Assembly: GCA_047947185.1 (NCBI GenBank)
Contig: CP170502.1
Coordinates: forward strand, 1,550,001 to 1,614,000
Source of the DNA: JANQJA01 sp047947185
Lineage (GTDB): Bacteria > Pseudomonadota > Gammaproteobacteria > Pseudomonadales > Azotimanducaceae
Direction: 5' to 3'
DNA: 64,000 bases
Shown piece after piece: positions 7,691 through 15,949 of the stretch (within the stretch, counting starts at the first letter, position 1; every line of letters begins with the position of its first letter). The notes under the pieces are model-generated. The model did not search any database. It worked only from the letters and a program-made list of their open reading frames with translations, and was not told the DNA's origin. Position numbers and translations under genes: made by a program.

Positions 7691-10600
7691 GGCCCTCAGC
7701 CTGACTACGCGATGGATCCAGAGGATAGACATCATTCACATCCGGTACACCGTCGTTATCGTCGTCAAGGTCAGCGTTGTTCCCGATACCATCCGAATCC
7801 GAGTCAACGGTTTCTGTCGCATCAGCAGCAAAGGCATCAGTCGAATTGATCACGCCATCAAGATCAAGGTCATCTGACGGGACAAGTGCGACATAAGGGT
7901 CGCCACCGTCCAGTGCTTCTTCAGCATCAGTCACGCCATCGCCATCAAGATCCTGACGGTAGACTTCAACAAAAAACGGCCGTCCGGCAATGGCGATTCT
8001 TTTTTCGGCGCTGACAGGATTCAGGCTAACTGGCTGATACTCGGACTCGAGGACAAACAAGCGGGGGCCAACAAATTGAAGCGGAACCCAGGTACGTTCA
8101 CGCCACACGATACAGGTTGCCGGGTTGGCTAACGGATCACAGCTACTGTAGAACCCCCATGTCGGGAGCGACTGATCAATTCGTGCGGTAAACACGATGT
8201 TCTCGCCGTCTTCCCGCCAGTACCAGCGGGTTAGCTGAAGAGGGTCGACGCTTGTCGTCTGCACAGCAGTTCCATCTGCATACAGGCGCCAGCCGAACAT
8301 ATCCGCCAGCAGGAAATTGCCATCTGTATCGCGTGCTGCCGGATCTGTGATTTCAAACCCGCCCAGCAGAAAGCGGTTGATGAAGCTGGCGGCCGGCGGC
8401 ACGTTGTCCTTTTTGATCACACCCAGATTGTAGTCTGCATAAGTCTCATCACCCTGGGCACCCTGCGCATAAATCGCAAACGAATTGGGGTATGCCTCAA
8501 CCTCATGAATGGTAACAACACCACCCGTCGAGGGTACCGATATGAGCAGCGTCGAAGGTGAGGCAAACGACCATTGAATTGGCGTACCCGTGGAGACCAG
8601 CGTGCCAGCGCCGTTCGGTTCAAACTGCACAATGTCTGATGAAAAACGTAAGCCACGCGCCTGGTCAGGGCTGATAATCACCGGGAGCGACATGTAGTTT
8701 GCTCCCCAGGGCGTTGGCGCGCCGGTATCCATGTTGCCAAGGGCCAGGTCGGTCAGGTCCCTGAAGTAGGCGAGTTCATCAAAATAGGTACGAACCGCGC
8801 CAGAGTTTATGTCCCCGGTTAGCTGCTCACGATGGGTGTCGTCGACGATAGTGATATCTCGCGTCAGGGTGACCCAGAATCGCAGGGGATCGGTATCGTT
8901 CAGCAGATAAAACCTTCTTGCCACTTGCTCCGTCGTAATCTGTACGTTGATGTCGCCATTCGCGGCGATAAATGACGAGACAGCTTCAGGTGTCGCAACA
9001 CCAAAATCGTCCAGGTTGCTGGCCCGGGTACTGGTAGTCACAACGTCATCACTCTCGGACTGCAGATCTACCTGCAGTGAACCATCGGGATTCAGCGACC
9101 ATGTAAGCGGCATACTGCCGTCGCGGCCAATCAGTTGGCCGGTTGCATCAGGATAGAACTCGAACGTCTCGCCCCGTGCCACACCCAGGCTGAATGTTGG
9201 GTCATTGACCGCGCCCGGCGCGGTACGAAAAATCCGTGCACCATTTACATCTGCGGCTGAAATTGTGAGATAGGTCCCGACGGTTTCATCAAAAGGCGCA
9301 AGATCGTCGACATCATTAACGCCATCGTTGTCATCATCGTCATCGATCAGGTCAACTGTGCCGTCACCATCGAAATCCGCCTCGGGGACCAGCGGATTCA
9401 ACTGCGCGATGGACTCACGCACATCGTTCAACCCGTCCCCATCAAGATCCTGGGTGTAGAACTCATAGAAGTTGGGGCGTGGCGCAATAGAGAGCGCCAG
9501 TTGCGGGTCAGTCGCATCGTAGGTCTGGGTCAGGAACTCACGCTCACTCATGTAAAGCCGGCTCTGGGTAAAGCTGATTGGCGTCCAGTAACGTTCCCTG
9601 AACACAAAACAGGTCGGCAAGGCCGGGTCACAGGCCGAGTAGGCCTGGGACTGTTGCCCGGACTGGTCCATTCGCGCGGTGAGCAGGATGTCACCAGCAA
9701 GCGTCTGTTCCCAGAACCACAGGTCATTGGCCGGCTGGTTCGGGTCTGCACTAAGCACCCGGCGGGCGGTGCCATCAGTATTGAGCTGATAACCAAAAAC
9801 AGTGCCCAGCCGGATGTTGCCGGATTCATCCCGTGTGTTCGGATCAGTGACGCTGAAGGCGCTGACCAGGAACTGGTCCAGGAAGCTTGCAACCACCGCG
9901 GGATCGGTACTGCCAGGGACTACCGGCACACCCAGTGAATACAGCGCATAAGATTCACCATCACGGGTACCCACCGCGTAGATGCCAAGGCTATCGCTGT
10001 ACTGATTCAACTGGGTCAGCACAACCTGGGACCCGGTTGTTGGGACATCTACAATCACACGGCCACTGGCATCATACTGCCAGGTAATGGACTCGCCACT
10101 TGCCTGCAGCACACCCGTGCCACCCGCCGCAAACTCGATCACGTCTGCGCCAAAACGACGGCTCTGGGTCGCTGACGGGTCTATCGCAACATGGGTCAAG
10201 AGGTTCGTAATGCCCCAGGGCGTGTCAGCCCCGGTGTTGGCACTCAATACCGGCGTTTCCTCCAGATCCAGGAAATAGCTGGTGCCGCCAGATTCATTGG
10301 CAACCGGTGATGCATTGATATCACCCTGCAACTGCTCCCGGTCGTTGGCATTCTGCAGGGACAGTTCGATAATCGAACGGCGGTAGAGCTGGAACGGATT
10401 GTTGTCATCATACAGCGAGTAAATAAATTCCGTCACCGGTCGAGACAGCACACCAATCTGCAGGTTGCCAAAATTCTGGATGTAGGCATCTGCGGCAGAC
10501 TGGGTCGCCAGCCCCAGTGAAGGCAGGTCACTCACCAGGCGGAACGACAGGATGGCATCCGCGGGGTCCGAGTTCATGTCAATCTGCAGAACACCCCGTT

Positions 10601-12479
10601 CATCCAGGCTCCAGGTGAACGGGATACTGCCGTCTCCTGAGATATAGGTACCACTACCACCCTCGTCAAACTCGTAGGTCTGCCCCTTGAACTGTGCCAG
10701 TGAAATCGACGGATCAGCAATCGCACTGACCACCGTCTCGATCACCCGGGCGCCGGTTACCTCCTCCAGCAAAATTGGTTCAAACGCGCCGACGCTGGCA
10801 TCTTCAGGCGCGGCATCAAGCAGGTCCGGTACACCGTCACCATCCGCGTCTGCAGCAACCAACGGGTCTGCACCGGAGAGCACCTCAGCCACATCGTTAA
10901 CCTGGTCGCCATCAAGGTCCTGGGTGTAACGTTCGTAAAAAACTGCGCGTGGTGCAATAGCCAGGCTTTGCTCGGAAGTTCCGGGATTAAGGTCTACCGG
11001 CCGCAACTCAAATTCCTGTACATACAATCTGTCACTCGCCAGGGCAACGGGTATCCAGTGACGTTCGCGAAACACGACACAGGTTTGCGGGGACACACCG
11101 GGATCACAATCACTGAAGAAACGCCAGGAATCACCCGACTGGTCGACGTGCGCACGGAGCACAATTTCTCCTGTGGATGAATCCTCCTGCCAGAACCAGC
11201 GATTGACCAGGGGGGCGCCTGGTTCAGCACTGTTTACCTGGTCGGCAGTACCATCTGCATTCAGGCGAAATCCGAACAGGGTTGATAGTACGTAATTGCC
11301 ATCCTCATCCCGCGTGTCCGGGTCGGTGACCTGAAAACTGCCGAGCAGGAACTGATCCGTGAACGAGGCCAGAATCGCACCCGTGCTGGTCACAATCACG
11401 CCAAGACCGTAATCGGCGTAGGACTCATCTCCCAAGGTGCCTACCGAGTAAAGACCAAAACTGTCCGTAAAACTTTCCAATTGCCTCACCAGGACCTGGG
11501 CACCAGTCGACGGTATGCTGATCTCCAGGGAGTCAGGCGCGGGAAACTGCCAGGTGACTGCTGTCCCGGTCCGACGAAGGGTCCCGGTGCCGTTGGCCTG
11601 GAAATCGACAATTTCCGCATTGAACCTGCGACCGGGAATTTCCGCGGGGATTACCGAGGTCGTCAGCAGTACTGCGTCCGCACCCCAGGGGGTCCCCAGA
11701 CCCAGGTCAATGGTGCCGAGTGCCCTTTCCGACAGGTCAAGGTAGGTACGTTCGCCGCTGAACTCGATGGTCACGGGCGACGCGTTGATGTCACCGCGCA
11801 ACTGTTGGCGAAAGTTGTCATCAACAATCGACGCCGACGACGTACCATTAACCCAGACCCGGATATTGTCCTGATCATCAAGCAGGTACCAGGTTTCACT
11901 ATCGCCGACCGTGAGCACCTCTATCTGCAGGTCACCATTGCTGGCAACAAACGCATTGGCACTCTCCGTGGTAGCAAGCCCAAGTTCCACCAGCTGCGAG
12001 GCAAAGAAAAAACCGCTGCTGGCATCATCACTTTCGGGCAGCAGATCGATGGCGAGAGAACCGTTGCCATTGACACTCCAGGTAACCGGAAAACTGCCAC
12101 TACGATTGGTGTATTCACCCGTGCCACCACCCGCAAAACTGAACGTTGCTCCCTTGTTCTGTCCCAACTGGAAAGACGGATTTGCAATTGAGCCGGGTGC
12201 AGTCTGGACCAGCCGGGCGCCTTCCACGTCTTCTGTGGTAGTGGGCGTAAACGTCGAAACCCCGGCTTCCAGGGGGGCAATATCATCAGTATCGGGGACA
12301 CCATCTCCGTCGTCGTCCAGGTCAACATCATTGGTAAGTCCGTCACCGTCGGTATCAAGGCCGGGGTCGTCTGCTGACAGGGCTAGTGGGGTAAAGAAAA
12401 TTAAACACAGGGCGAGCAGGAGCACTCGCCATTGGGCCTTGGCTTCAGGGTAGAACACGTGGGCACTCCAATGAAACAT
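6909..12479 (-). CDS. Giant exported protein with three ~500-residue repeats, TSP3 and tandem C-terminal domains
   Basis: From the ATG at 12479 the product is about 1856 residues; an in-frame TTG at 12509 is less likely. A signal anchor or signal peptide (LLLALCLIFFTPLALS) ends near residue 35 and is followed by a TSP3 block (DTDGDGLTNDVDLDDD). Three homologous units then begin near residues 82, 573 and 1075, each opening with a (V/N)GAR motif. Each unit has two beta-rich stretches (GGTGEY...TWSVNG, GTGTL...TWQF), a PWGAD motif in the middle, and ends YTQDLDGDxVND, a calcium-loop-like seam. A further TSP3 block occupies about 1520-1592. The last 258 residues are the tandem domains shared with the 784-4221 gene, with only five residue differences. 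No catalytic site was recognised. A calcium-stabilised surface or secreted protein is the best inference. Confidence 0.85.
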   Translation of the reverse strand: MFHWSAHVFYPEAKAQWRVLLLALCLIFFTPLALSADDPGLDTDGDGLTNDVDLDDDGDGVPDTDDIAPLEAGVSTFTPTTTEDVEGARLVQTAPGSIANPSFQLGQNKGATFSFAGGGTGEYTNRSGSFPVTWSVNGNGSLAIDLLPESDDASSGFFFASQLVELGLATTESANAFVASNGDLQIEVLTVGDSETWYLLDDQDNIRVWVNGTSSASIVDDNFRQQLRGDINASPVTIEFSGERTYLDLSERALGTIDLGLGTPWGADAVLLTTSVIPAEIPGRRFNAEIVDFQANGTGTLRRTGTAVTWQFPAPDSLEISIPSTGAQVLVRQLESFTDSFGLYSVGTLGDESYADYGLGVIVTSTGAILASFTDQFLLGSFQVTDPDTRDEDGNYVLSTLFGFRLNADGTADQVNSAEPGAPLVNRWFWQEDSSTGEIVLRAHVDQSGDSWRFFSDCDPGVSPQTCVVFRERHWIPVALASDRLYVQEFELRPVDLNPGTSEQSLAIAPRAVFYERYTQDLDGDQVNDVAEVLSGADPLVAADADGDGVPDLLDAAPEDASVGAFEPILLEEVTGARVIETVVSAIADPSISLAQFKGQTYEFDEGGSGTYISGDGSIPFTWSLDERGVLQIDMNSDPADAILSFRLVSDLPSLGLATQSAADAYIQNFGNLQIGVLSRPVTEFIYSLYDDNNPFQLYRRSIIELSLQNANDREQLQGDINASPVANESGGTSYFLDLEETPVLSANTGADTPWGITNLLTHVAIDPSATQSRRFGADVIEFAAGGTGVLQASGESITWQYDASGRVIVDVPTTGSQVVLTQLNQYSDSLGIYAVGTRDGESYALYSLGVPVVPGSTDPAVVASFLDQFLVSAFSVTDPNTRDESGNIRLGTVFGYQLNTDGTARRVLSADPNQPANDLWFWEQTLAGDILLTARMDQSGQQSQAYSACDPALPTCFVFRERYWTPISFTQSRLYMSEREFLTQTYDATDPQLALSIAPRPNFYEFYTQDLDGDGLNDVRESIAQLNPLVPEADFDGDGTVDLIDDDDDNDGVNDVDDLAPFDETVGTYLTISAADVNGARIFRTAPGAVNDPTFSLGVARGETFEFYPDATGQLIGRDGSMPLTWSLNPDGSLQVDLQSESDDVVTTSTRASNLDDFGVATPEAVSSFIAANGDINVQITTEQVARRFYLLNDTDPLRFWVTLTRDITIVDDTHREQLTGDINSGAVRTYFDELAYFRDLTDLALGNMDTGAPTPWGANYMSLPVIISPDQARGLRFSSDIVQFEPNGAGTLVSTGTPIQWSFASPSTLLISVPSTGGVVTIHEVEAYPNSFAIYAQGAQGDETYADYNLGVIKKDNVPPAASFINRFLLGGFEITDPAARDTDGNFLLADMFGWRLYADGTAVQTTSVDPLQLTRWYWREDGENIVFTARIDQSLPTWGFYSSCDPLANPATCIVWRERTWVPLQFVGPRLFVLESEYQPVSLNPVSAEKRIAIAGRPFFVEVYRQDLDGDGVTDAEEALDGGDPYVALVPSDDLDLDGVINSTDAFAADATETVDSDSDGIGNNADLDDDNDGVPDVNDVYPLDPSRSQAEGPASRLKNLATRGFVGTGDNVLIGGLIITGTEPKTVVIRARGPALADAGVTGALLDPEMALFSGATVIDSNDNWETHPGVDLIPEDLKPTSYPNEAVIATTLAPGAYTAIVGGKDGTTGIGLVEIFEVTDTGVTRLQNIATRGFVDTGDGVLIGGLVISGTEPKKVVIRAKGPSLTEQGVPGALANPRIAIFSGASVIKTNDSWDSEDNLDKEKIPLDLRPTNSLEATVYMELAPGPYTAIVDGSDGGTGVGIVEVFEVLD

Positions 12480-12683
12480 CGAGTTTTTGTTTGATGCAAG
12501 GTGCACCAAATCAATCAGGGTTCTTTGACAGGGCTATCGGCAGGGCTTGTTTGACCTTTACCACATTTGACAAGAACAGCAGATGCAGCAGGAAAGCGTG
12601 TCTGGCGAGCACTCAAAGAGTGTCGATAATTTATGACGCCAATATCCTTCAGTCAAGGAGAGTCCATCGAAACGCGATGGGCT

Positions 12684-12737
12684 GCTGACACCGGAGTACA
12701 TACCTGTATAAATCAGGTGGGTATCACCGGTGTCAGC
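12684..12737. terminator. Long hairpin downstream of the comEA-like gene
   Basis: The 11-base arms GCTGACACCGG (12684-12694) and CCGGTGTCAGC (12727-12737) are perfect complements, and an inner ACCTG/CAGGT pair extends the stem. The hairpin starts a few bases past the stop of the comEA-like gene (minus strand), the place for a terminator. No T-run follows, so it could equally be a 3'-end stabiliser. The remainder of 12480-12683 holds the presumed promoter region of the giant gene, with no clear motif. Confidence 0.5.
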
Positions 12738-12744
12738 TCGCTGG

Positions 12745-13044
12745 CTACTCAACCCTGATTTTTTTCTCGTTCCGTGCGACGGTTGATTCCCCAATACCGC
12801 GGACGGCTGTCAGTTCTTCGGCTGAATAGAACTTCCCGTTCTGGGTGCGATACAGCACAATCGCCTCCGCCCGACGCAGGCCAACCCCGTCCAGCACCGC
12901 CGCCAGGGTATCAGCATCCGCCTCGTTGATGTTCACAGTCTGGGTGACGGCCATCTGGTCGGACGGCACATCTGCCCAAAGGACGTTCGCCCAGCATAGC
13001 GTCAGTACTGCCAGAAAAGACGCAAACAGCGTTCTTGCTTTCAT
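12745..13044 (-). CDS. ComEA-family helix-hairpin-helix exported protein
   Basis: The start is the ATG at 13044, seven bases after AAGGAG; an ATG two codons upstream is too close to that site. A Sec signal peptide (MKARTLFASFLAVLTLCWAN) is followed by a single helix-hairpin-helix domain of about 60 residues: VNINEADADTL, LDGVGLRRAEAIV and VRGIGESTV, the last two holding the GxG hairpins. This is the short periplasmic ComEA type, which binds double-stranded DNA during uptake by competence systems. No other competence gene is in the window, and some family members have no proven DNA-uptake role. It stands alone between palindromic array 3 and the giant secreted gene. Confidence 0.85.
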   Translation of the reverse strand: MKARTLFASFLAVLTLCWANVLWADVPSDQMAVTQTVNINEADADTLAAVLDGVGLRRAEAIVLYRTQNGKFYSAEELTAVRGIGESTVARNEKKIRVE

Positions 13045-13188
13045 GATCATTCTCCTTGGATGGTTTGAATTGCTCTTGTGAGCAAAAGAGAATTTACGCG
13101 GGGTGAAAGTGCCGGTAAGTAGGTCAATCGCCTGATGATGCGTAGTCGATGCAGGAGCAGGTCTGTCGGTGGTTGACCCTGAGGTTTT

Positions 13189-13967
13189 TCTTGCGAGGTT
13201 TCTCCGTTACGCGGCTGCGCCGCTTCAGTAGACAGCTTGCTGTCGTCCCGACCGCAGTGGAGGGACCTCGCGACAGCTTGCTGTCGTCCCGACCGCAGTG
13301 GAGGGACCTCGCTTTAAGGAGGCCAGAAGCTTGTTGTGGTGTGATCCTGGTTTGAGGTTTCTCCGTTACGCGGCTGCGCCGCTCCAGTCGAAACGACACC
13401 GAAGGTGTCGTCCAGACCGCAGTGGAGGGACCTCGCGACACCGAAGGTGTCGTCCCGACCGCAGTGGAGGGACCTCGCTTTTCAGAGGCCAGAAGGTTGT
13501 TGTGGTGTGATCCTGGTTTGAGGTTTCTCCGTTACGCGGCTGCGCCGCTCCAGTCGAAACGACACCGAAGGTGTCGTCCAGACCGCAGTGGAGGGACCTC
13601 GCGACACCGAAGGTGTCGTCCCGACCGCAGTGGAGGGACCTCGCTTTTCAGAGGCCAGAAGCTTGTTGTGGTGTGATCCTGGTTTGAGGTTTCTCCGTTA
13701 CGCGGCTGCGCCGCTCCAGTCGAAACGACAGCTTGCTGTCGTCCCGACCGCAGTGGAGGGACCTCGCGACACCGCAGGTGTCGTCCCGACCGCAGTGGAG
13801 GGACCTCGCGACAGCTTGCTGTCGTCCCGACCGGAGGCCGCAAGGCCGGAGTGGAGGGACCTCACGACACCGAAGGTGTCGTCCCGACCGCAGTGGAGGG
13901 ACCTCGCGACACCGCAGGTGTCGTCCCGACCGCAGCGGAGGGACCTCACGACAGCTTGCTGTCGGGC
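13189..13967. repeat. Palindromic REPIN-like repeat array 3
   Basis: Non-coding DNA between the start of the comEA-like gene and the stop of lapB. The repeat appears mostly in the orientation GAGGTTTCTCC...GGAGGGACCTC, opposite to array 2. Interchangeable hairpins are seen: GACACCGAAGGTGTC, GACACCGCAGGTGTC and GACAGCTTGCTGTC. The last hairpin ends directly at the lapB stop codon (13968-13970). The preceding 13045-13188 carries no recognisable gene and presumably holds the comEA-like promoter. Confidence 0.92.
13321..13735. repeat. 166-base tandem repeat within array 3
   Basis: A 166-base unit starting GGCCAGAAGCTTGTTGTGGT recurs at 13321, 13487 and 13653 with exact spacing. The first two copies are nearly identical; the third switches from the ACCGAAGGT hairpin to the AGCTTGCT hairpin part-way. 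Each copy contains two GGAGGGACCTC ends. Confidence 0.9.
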
Positions 13968-15137
13968 CTACTCGCCTTCCAGGCCAAAAATTGGGGCTAT
14001 GGTTTCCCAGTCTTTGCAGGAGGGGCAGTGCCAGCGCATCTTCTTGCCTTCAAAACCACAACTGTTGCAGCGGTAGGCCGGCTTGTCTGCCACCAGCGCC
14101 TCGGCGAAGCTGCGCAGGATAGAGAGGTTCTCTTTCGCTACGCCGCTGGTGTTGTCGATATGCAGGTCGATCAACTGGGTCAGTCCGCGTATGGTCGGAT
14201 TTTTCTTCAGATGATTGGCAATGAATCGCGAGACTGCCTCGTCACCCTTCTCTTCACGGACGCTGCGCGCCAGGGTGAGGACAATTGAAATGGAGGGTGT
14301 GCGTTCCAGACAGTCCAGCAGGTACGCCCGCAGCTCATCCTGGGGCAGACCGCTCTGCTCATAAGCGCGCACCAGCGCATCAAGCGACTCGGGGACATAA
14401 ACCGGGTTCTGTTCCCGGATGCGTTGCAGCGCACGTATCGCATCGGTAAATTTGCCTTCCGCCAGGTCAATGCGCCCCAGTACAAGGCTGGTCCTCGCAT
14501 TGTTCGAGTCGTGGCCGATCGCTTCACGAATCGCCGTCCTCGCTTCTTCCACCCGCCCTTTGGCCAGCCTGGCCTCGGCAATCTCACAGTAATAGTGGGA
14601 CGCGGCCTGCTCGTACTTTTCGCTTTCGGTGCCGACCGCCAGCAACTTGGCCATTTCGATAGCACGGGACCAGTCTTTCTCCCGCTCATAAATCTCAATA
14701 ATGAGTTTCAGACTCTCCGTTCGGATACGACCCTGTTCATTACAGAGTGGCAGCAGCAGTCCTTCAGCCCGGTCCAGCAGTCCGGCAAGCAGGTAGTCAC
14801 GTGCCAGTTCCAGGCGCACATTCAGCATGGCATCACGCTCAAGCCTGGCATGGGCAAGTATGTTCTCGTGCACCACCACCGCTTTTTCCAACTCGCCCCG
14901 CCGGCGCAACAGGCCTCCAAGTGCCAGGTGCGTTTCCAGCGTGTCGCTGTTGACCTCCAGATCCTGGATGAAGGTCGCAACCGCGCGGTCCGGTTCCTCG
15001 TTCAGCAGGTGATTGAGGCCCTCGTAATAATTGGGCCCCAGCATTTCAGGACGCTTGGCCACGCGCTCACGACGACCCAGCCACCAGCCAATGGCGATTG
15101 CCGCGACGACAAGAATGTAAAGGAGCCAGTTTTCCAT
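13968..15137 (-). CDS. lapB: LPS assembly protein B
   Basis: LapB (YciM) is an inner-membrane TPR protein that, with FtsH, controls LpxC turnover and so balances lipopolysaccharide and phospholipid synthesis. The 389-residue length equals the family norm. One membrane helix (residues 4-19) anchors the protein, with TPR repeats filling about 35-340. A rubredoxin-like metal site closes it: C357, C360, C371 and C374 in CNSCGFEG and HCPSCKDWE. lapA lies immediately upstream, as in most Gammaproteobacteria. The stop codon abuts palindromic array 3, so its transcripts probably end in those hairpins. Confidence 0.96.
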   Translation of the reverse strand: MENWLLYILVVAAIAIGWWLGRRERVAKRPEMLGPNYYEGLNHLLNEEPDRAVATFIQDLEVNSDTLETHLALGGLLRRRGELEKAVVVHENILAHARLERDAMLNVRLELARDYLLAGLLDRAEGLLLPLCNEQGRIRTESLKLIIEIYEREKDWSRAIEMAKLLAVGTESEKYEQAASHYYCEIAEARLAKGRVEEARTAIREAIGHDSNNARTSLVLGRIDLAEGKFTDAIRALQRIREQNPVYVPESLDALVRAYEQSGLPQDELRAYLLDCLERTPSISIVLTLARSVREEKGDEAVSRFIANHLKKNPTIRGLTQLIDLHIDNTSGVAKENLSILRSFAEALVADKPAYRCNSCGFEGKKMRWHCPSCKDWETIAPIFGLEGE

Positions 15138-15212
15138 GAAAGCTTGAACAGGGTCGGGTTTACCAGGTTAGTGTCAAATTTCGGCGCAGAAGTTTAACGG
15201 GAGAGGAGAAAA

Positions 15213-15527
15213 TTATCCGCCATTGGTGGCAGCAGGTGCCGTTTCTGCCCTGACCCGGTCCAGTTCCTGGACCGTCTTCCGGACGTCCTTTTTTGCCTTG
15301 CGGGCGTCGAGCCTGAGCCGGGTATTGGCGGCAAAATTCAGCAGGACGCCGAACAGCGTTCCCAGCAGGAAAGCCGACAGCACCCACCAGGATACCGGCC
15401 AGGCCGGCGTTTGCCAGTCAAGGAAAGTCAGTGGCACTTCCGCACTGTTGTCCGCGGCCGCCAGCAGCGCGGCAATAAAGACTACAAGGATCAGCAGACG
15501 CACAAGCCATTTTTTCAGAAATGCCAT
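15213..15527 (-). CDS. lapA: LPS assembly protein A (DUF1049)
   Basis: This small inner-membrane protein has two hydrophobic helices (LLILVVFIAALLAA and WWVLSAFLLGTLFGVLLNF) and a basic, coiled cytoplasmic tail (RLRLDARKAKKDVRKTVQEL). That is the LapA/YciS layout, and the product (104 aa) has the family length. LapA works with LapB at the membrane in LPS assembly. GGGAA sits a few bases before the ATG. Its position between ihfB and lapB is the standard operon order. Confidence 0.93.
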   Translation of the reverse strand: MAFLKKWLVRLLILVVFIAALLAAADNSAEVPLTFLDWQTPAWPVSWWVLSAFLLGTLFGVLLNFAANTRLRLDARKAKKDVRKTVQELDRVRAETAPAATNGG

Positions 15528-15604
15528 GTTTGATTCCCAAGCCGCCCAGGCTATTGGTTCAGACTGCCATTATAAGGGGTCGTCGCTGGACAGGACACAC
15601 TTGA

Positions 15605-15934
15605 TCAGACGCGTTCGACCGCAGCTTCTTCTGCTGCCGCAAGTTCGCGCTGCAGGCTGAGGTTAACGCGATCGCGGAGCTCTTTGCCTGGCTTGAAATG
15701 AGGTACAAATTTGCCGGCAAGCTGGACCTTCTCCCCGGTTTTCGGGTTACGGCCCAGCCGCTCGGCGCGGTAATGAAGTGAAAAGCTGCCAAATCCGCGG
15801 ATCTCAATGCGCTCCCCCGTTGCCAGGGCATCCGCCATGTGATCCAGCATCATCTTGACCGCCAGCTCCACATCTTTCGATGAGAGCTGGTTTTGCACGG
15901 CCGCAATCTTGTCAATCAGTTCCGATTTGGTCAT
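15605..15934 (-). CDS. ihfB: Integration host factor beta subunit
   Basis: IHF-beta pairs with IHF-alpha to bend DNA at sites used in replication, recombination and transcription. The 109-residue product has the full HU/IHF fold. The N-terminal helices open MTKSELIDKIA. The signature GFGSFSLHYRAERLGRNPKTG forms the beta-arm with its intercalating proline, and the C-terminal helix contains KPGKELRDRVN. It is slightly longer than the Escherichia coli protein because of an alanine/glutamate-rich tail. It lies directly after rpsA, with a 15-base gap, as in most relatives. No clear Shine-Dalgarno motif precedes the ATG. Confidence 0.96.
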   Translation of the reverse strand: MTKSELIDKIAAVQNQLSSKDVELAVKMMLDHMADALATGERIEIRGFGSFSLHYRAERLGRNPKTGEKVQLAGKFVPHFKPGKELRDRVNLSLQRELAAAEEAAVERV

Positions 15935-15949
15935 GGTGCATCAAACAGT

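Noticed and set aside
784..12479. PEP-CTERM sorting, suggested by the EpsB-like sugar transferase
   Set aside because: None of the exported proteins ends with a PEP motif, a membrane helix and a basic tail, and no exosortase gene is present.
13321..13735. Possible CRISPR array
   Set aside because: The repeated units adjoin one another with no unique spacers, are 66-166 bases long, internally palindromic, and no cas gene is near.
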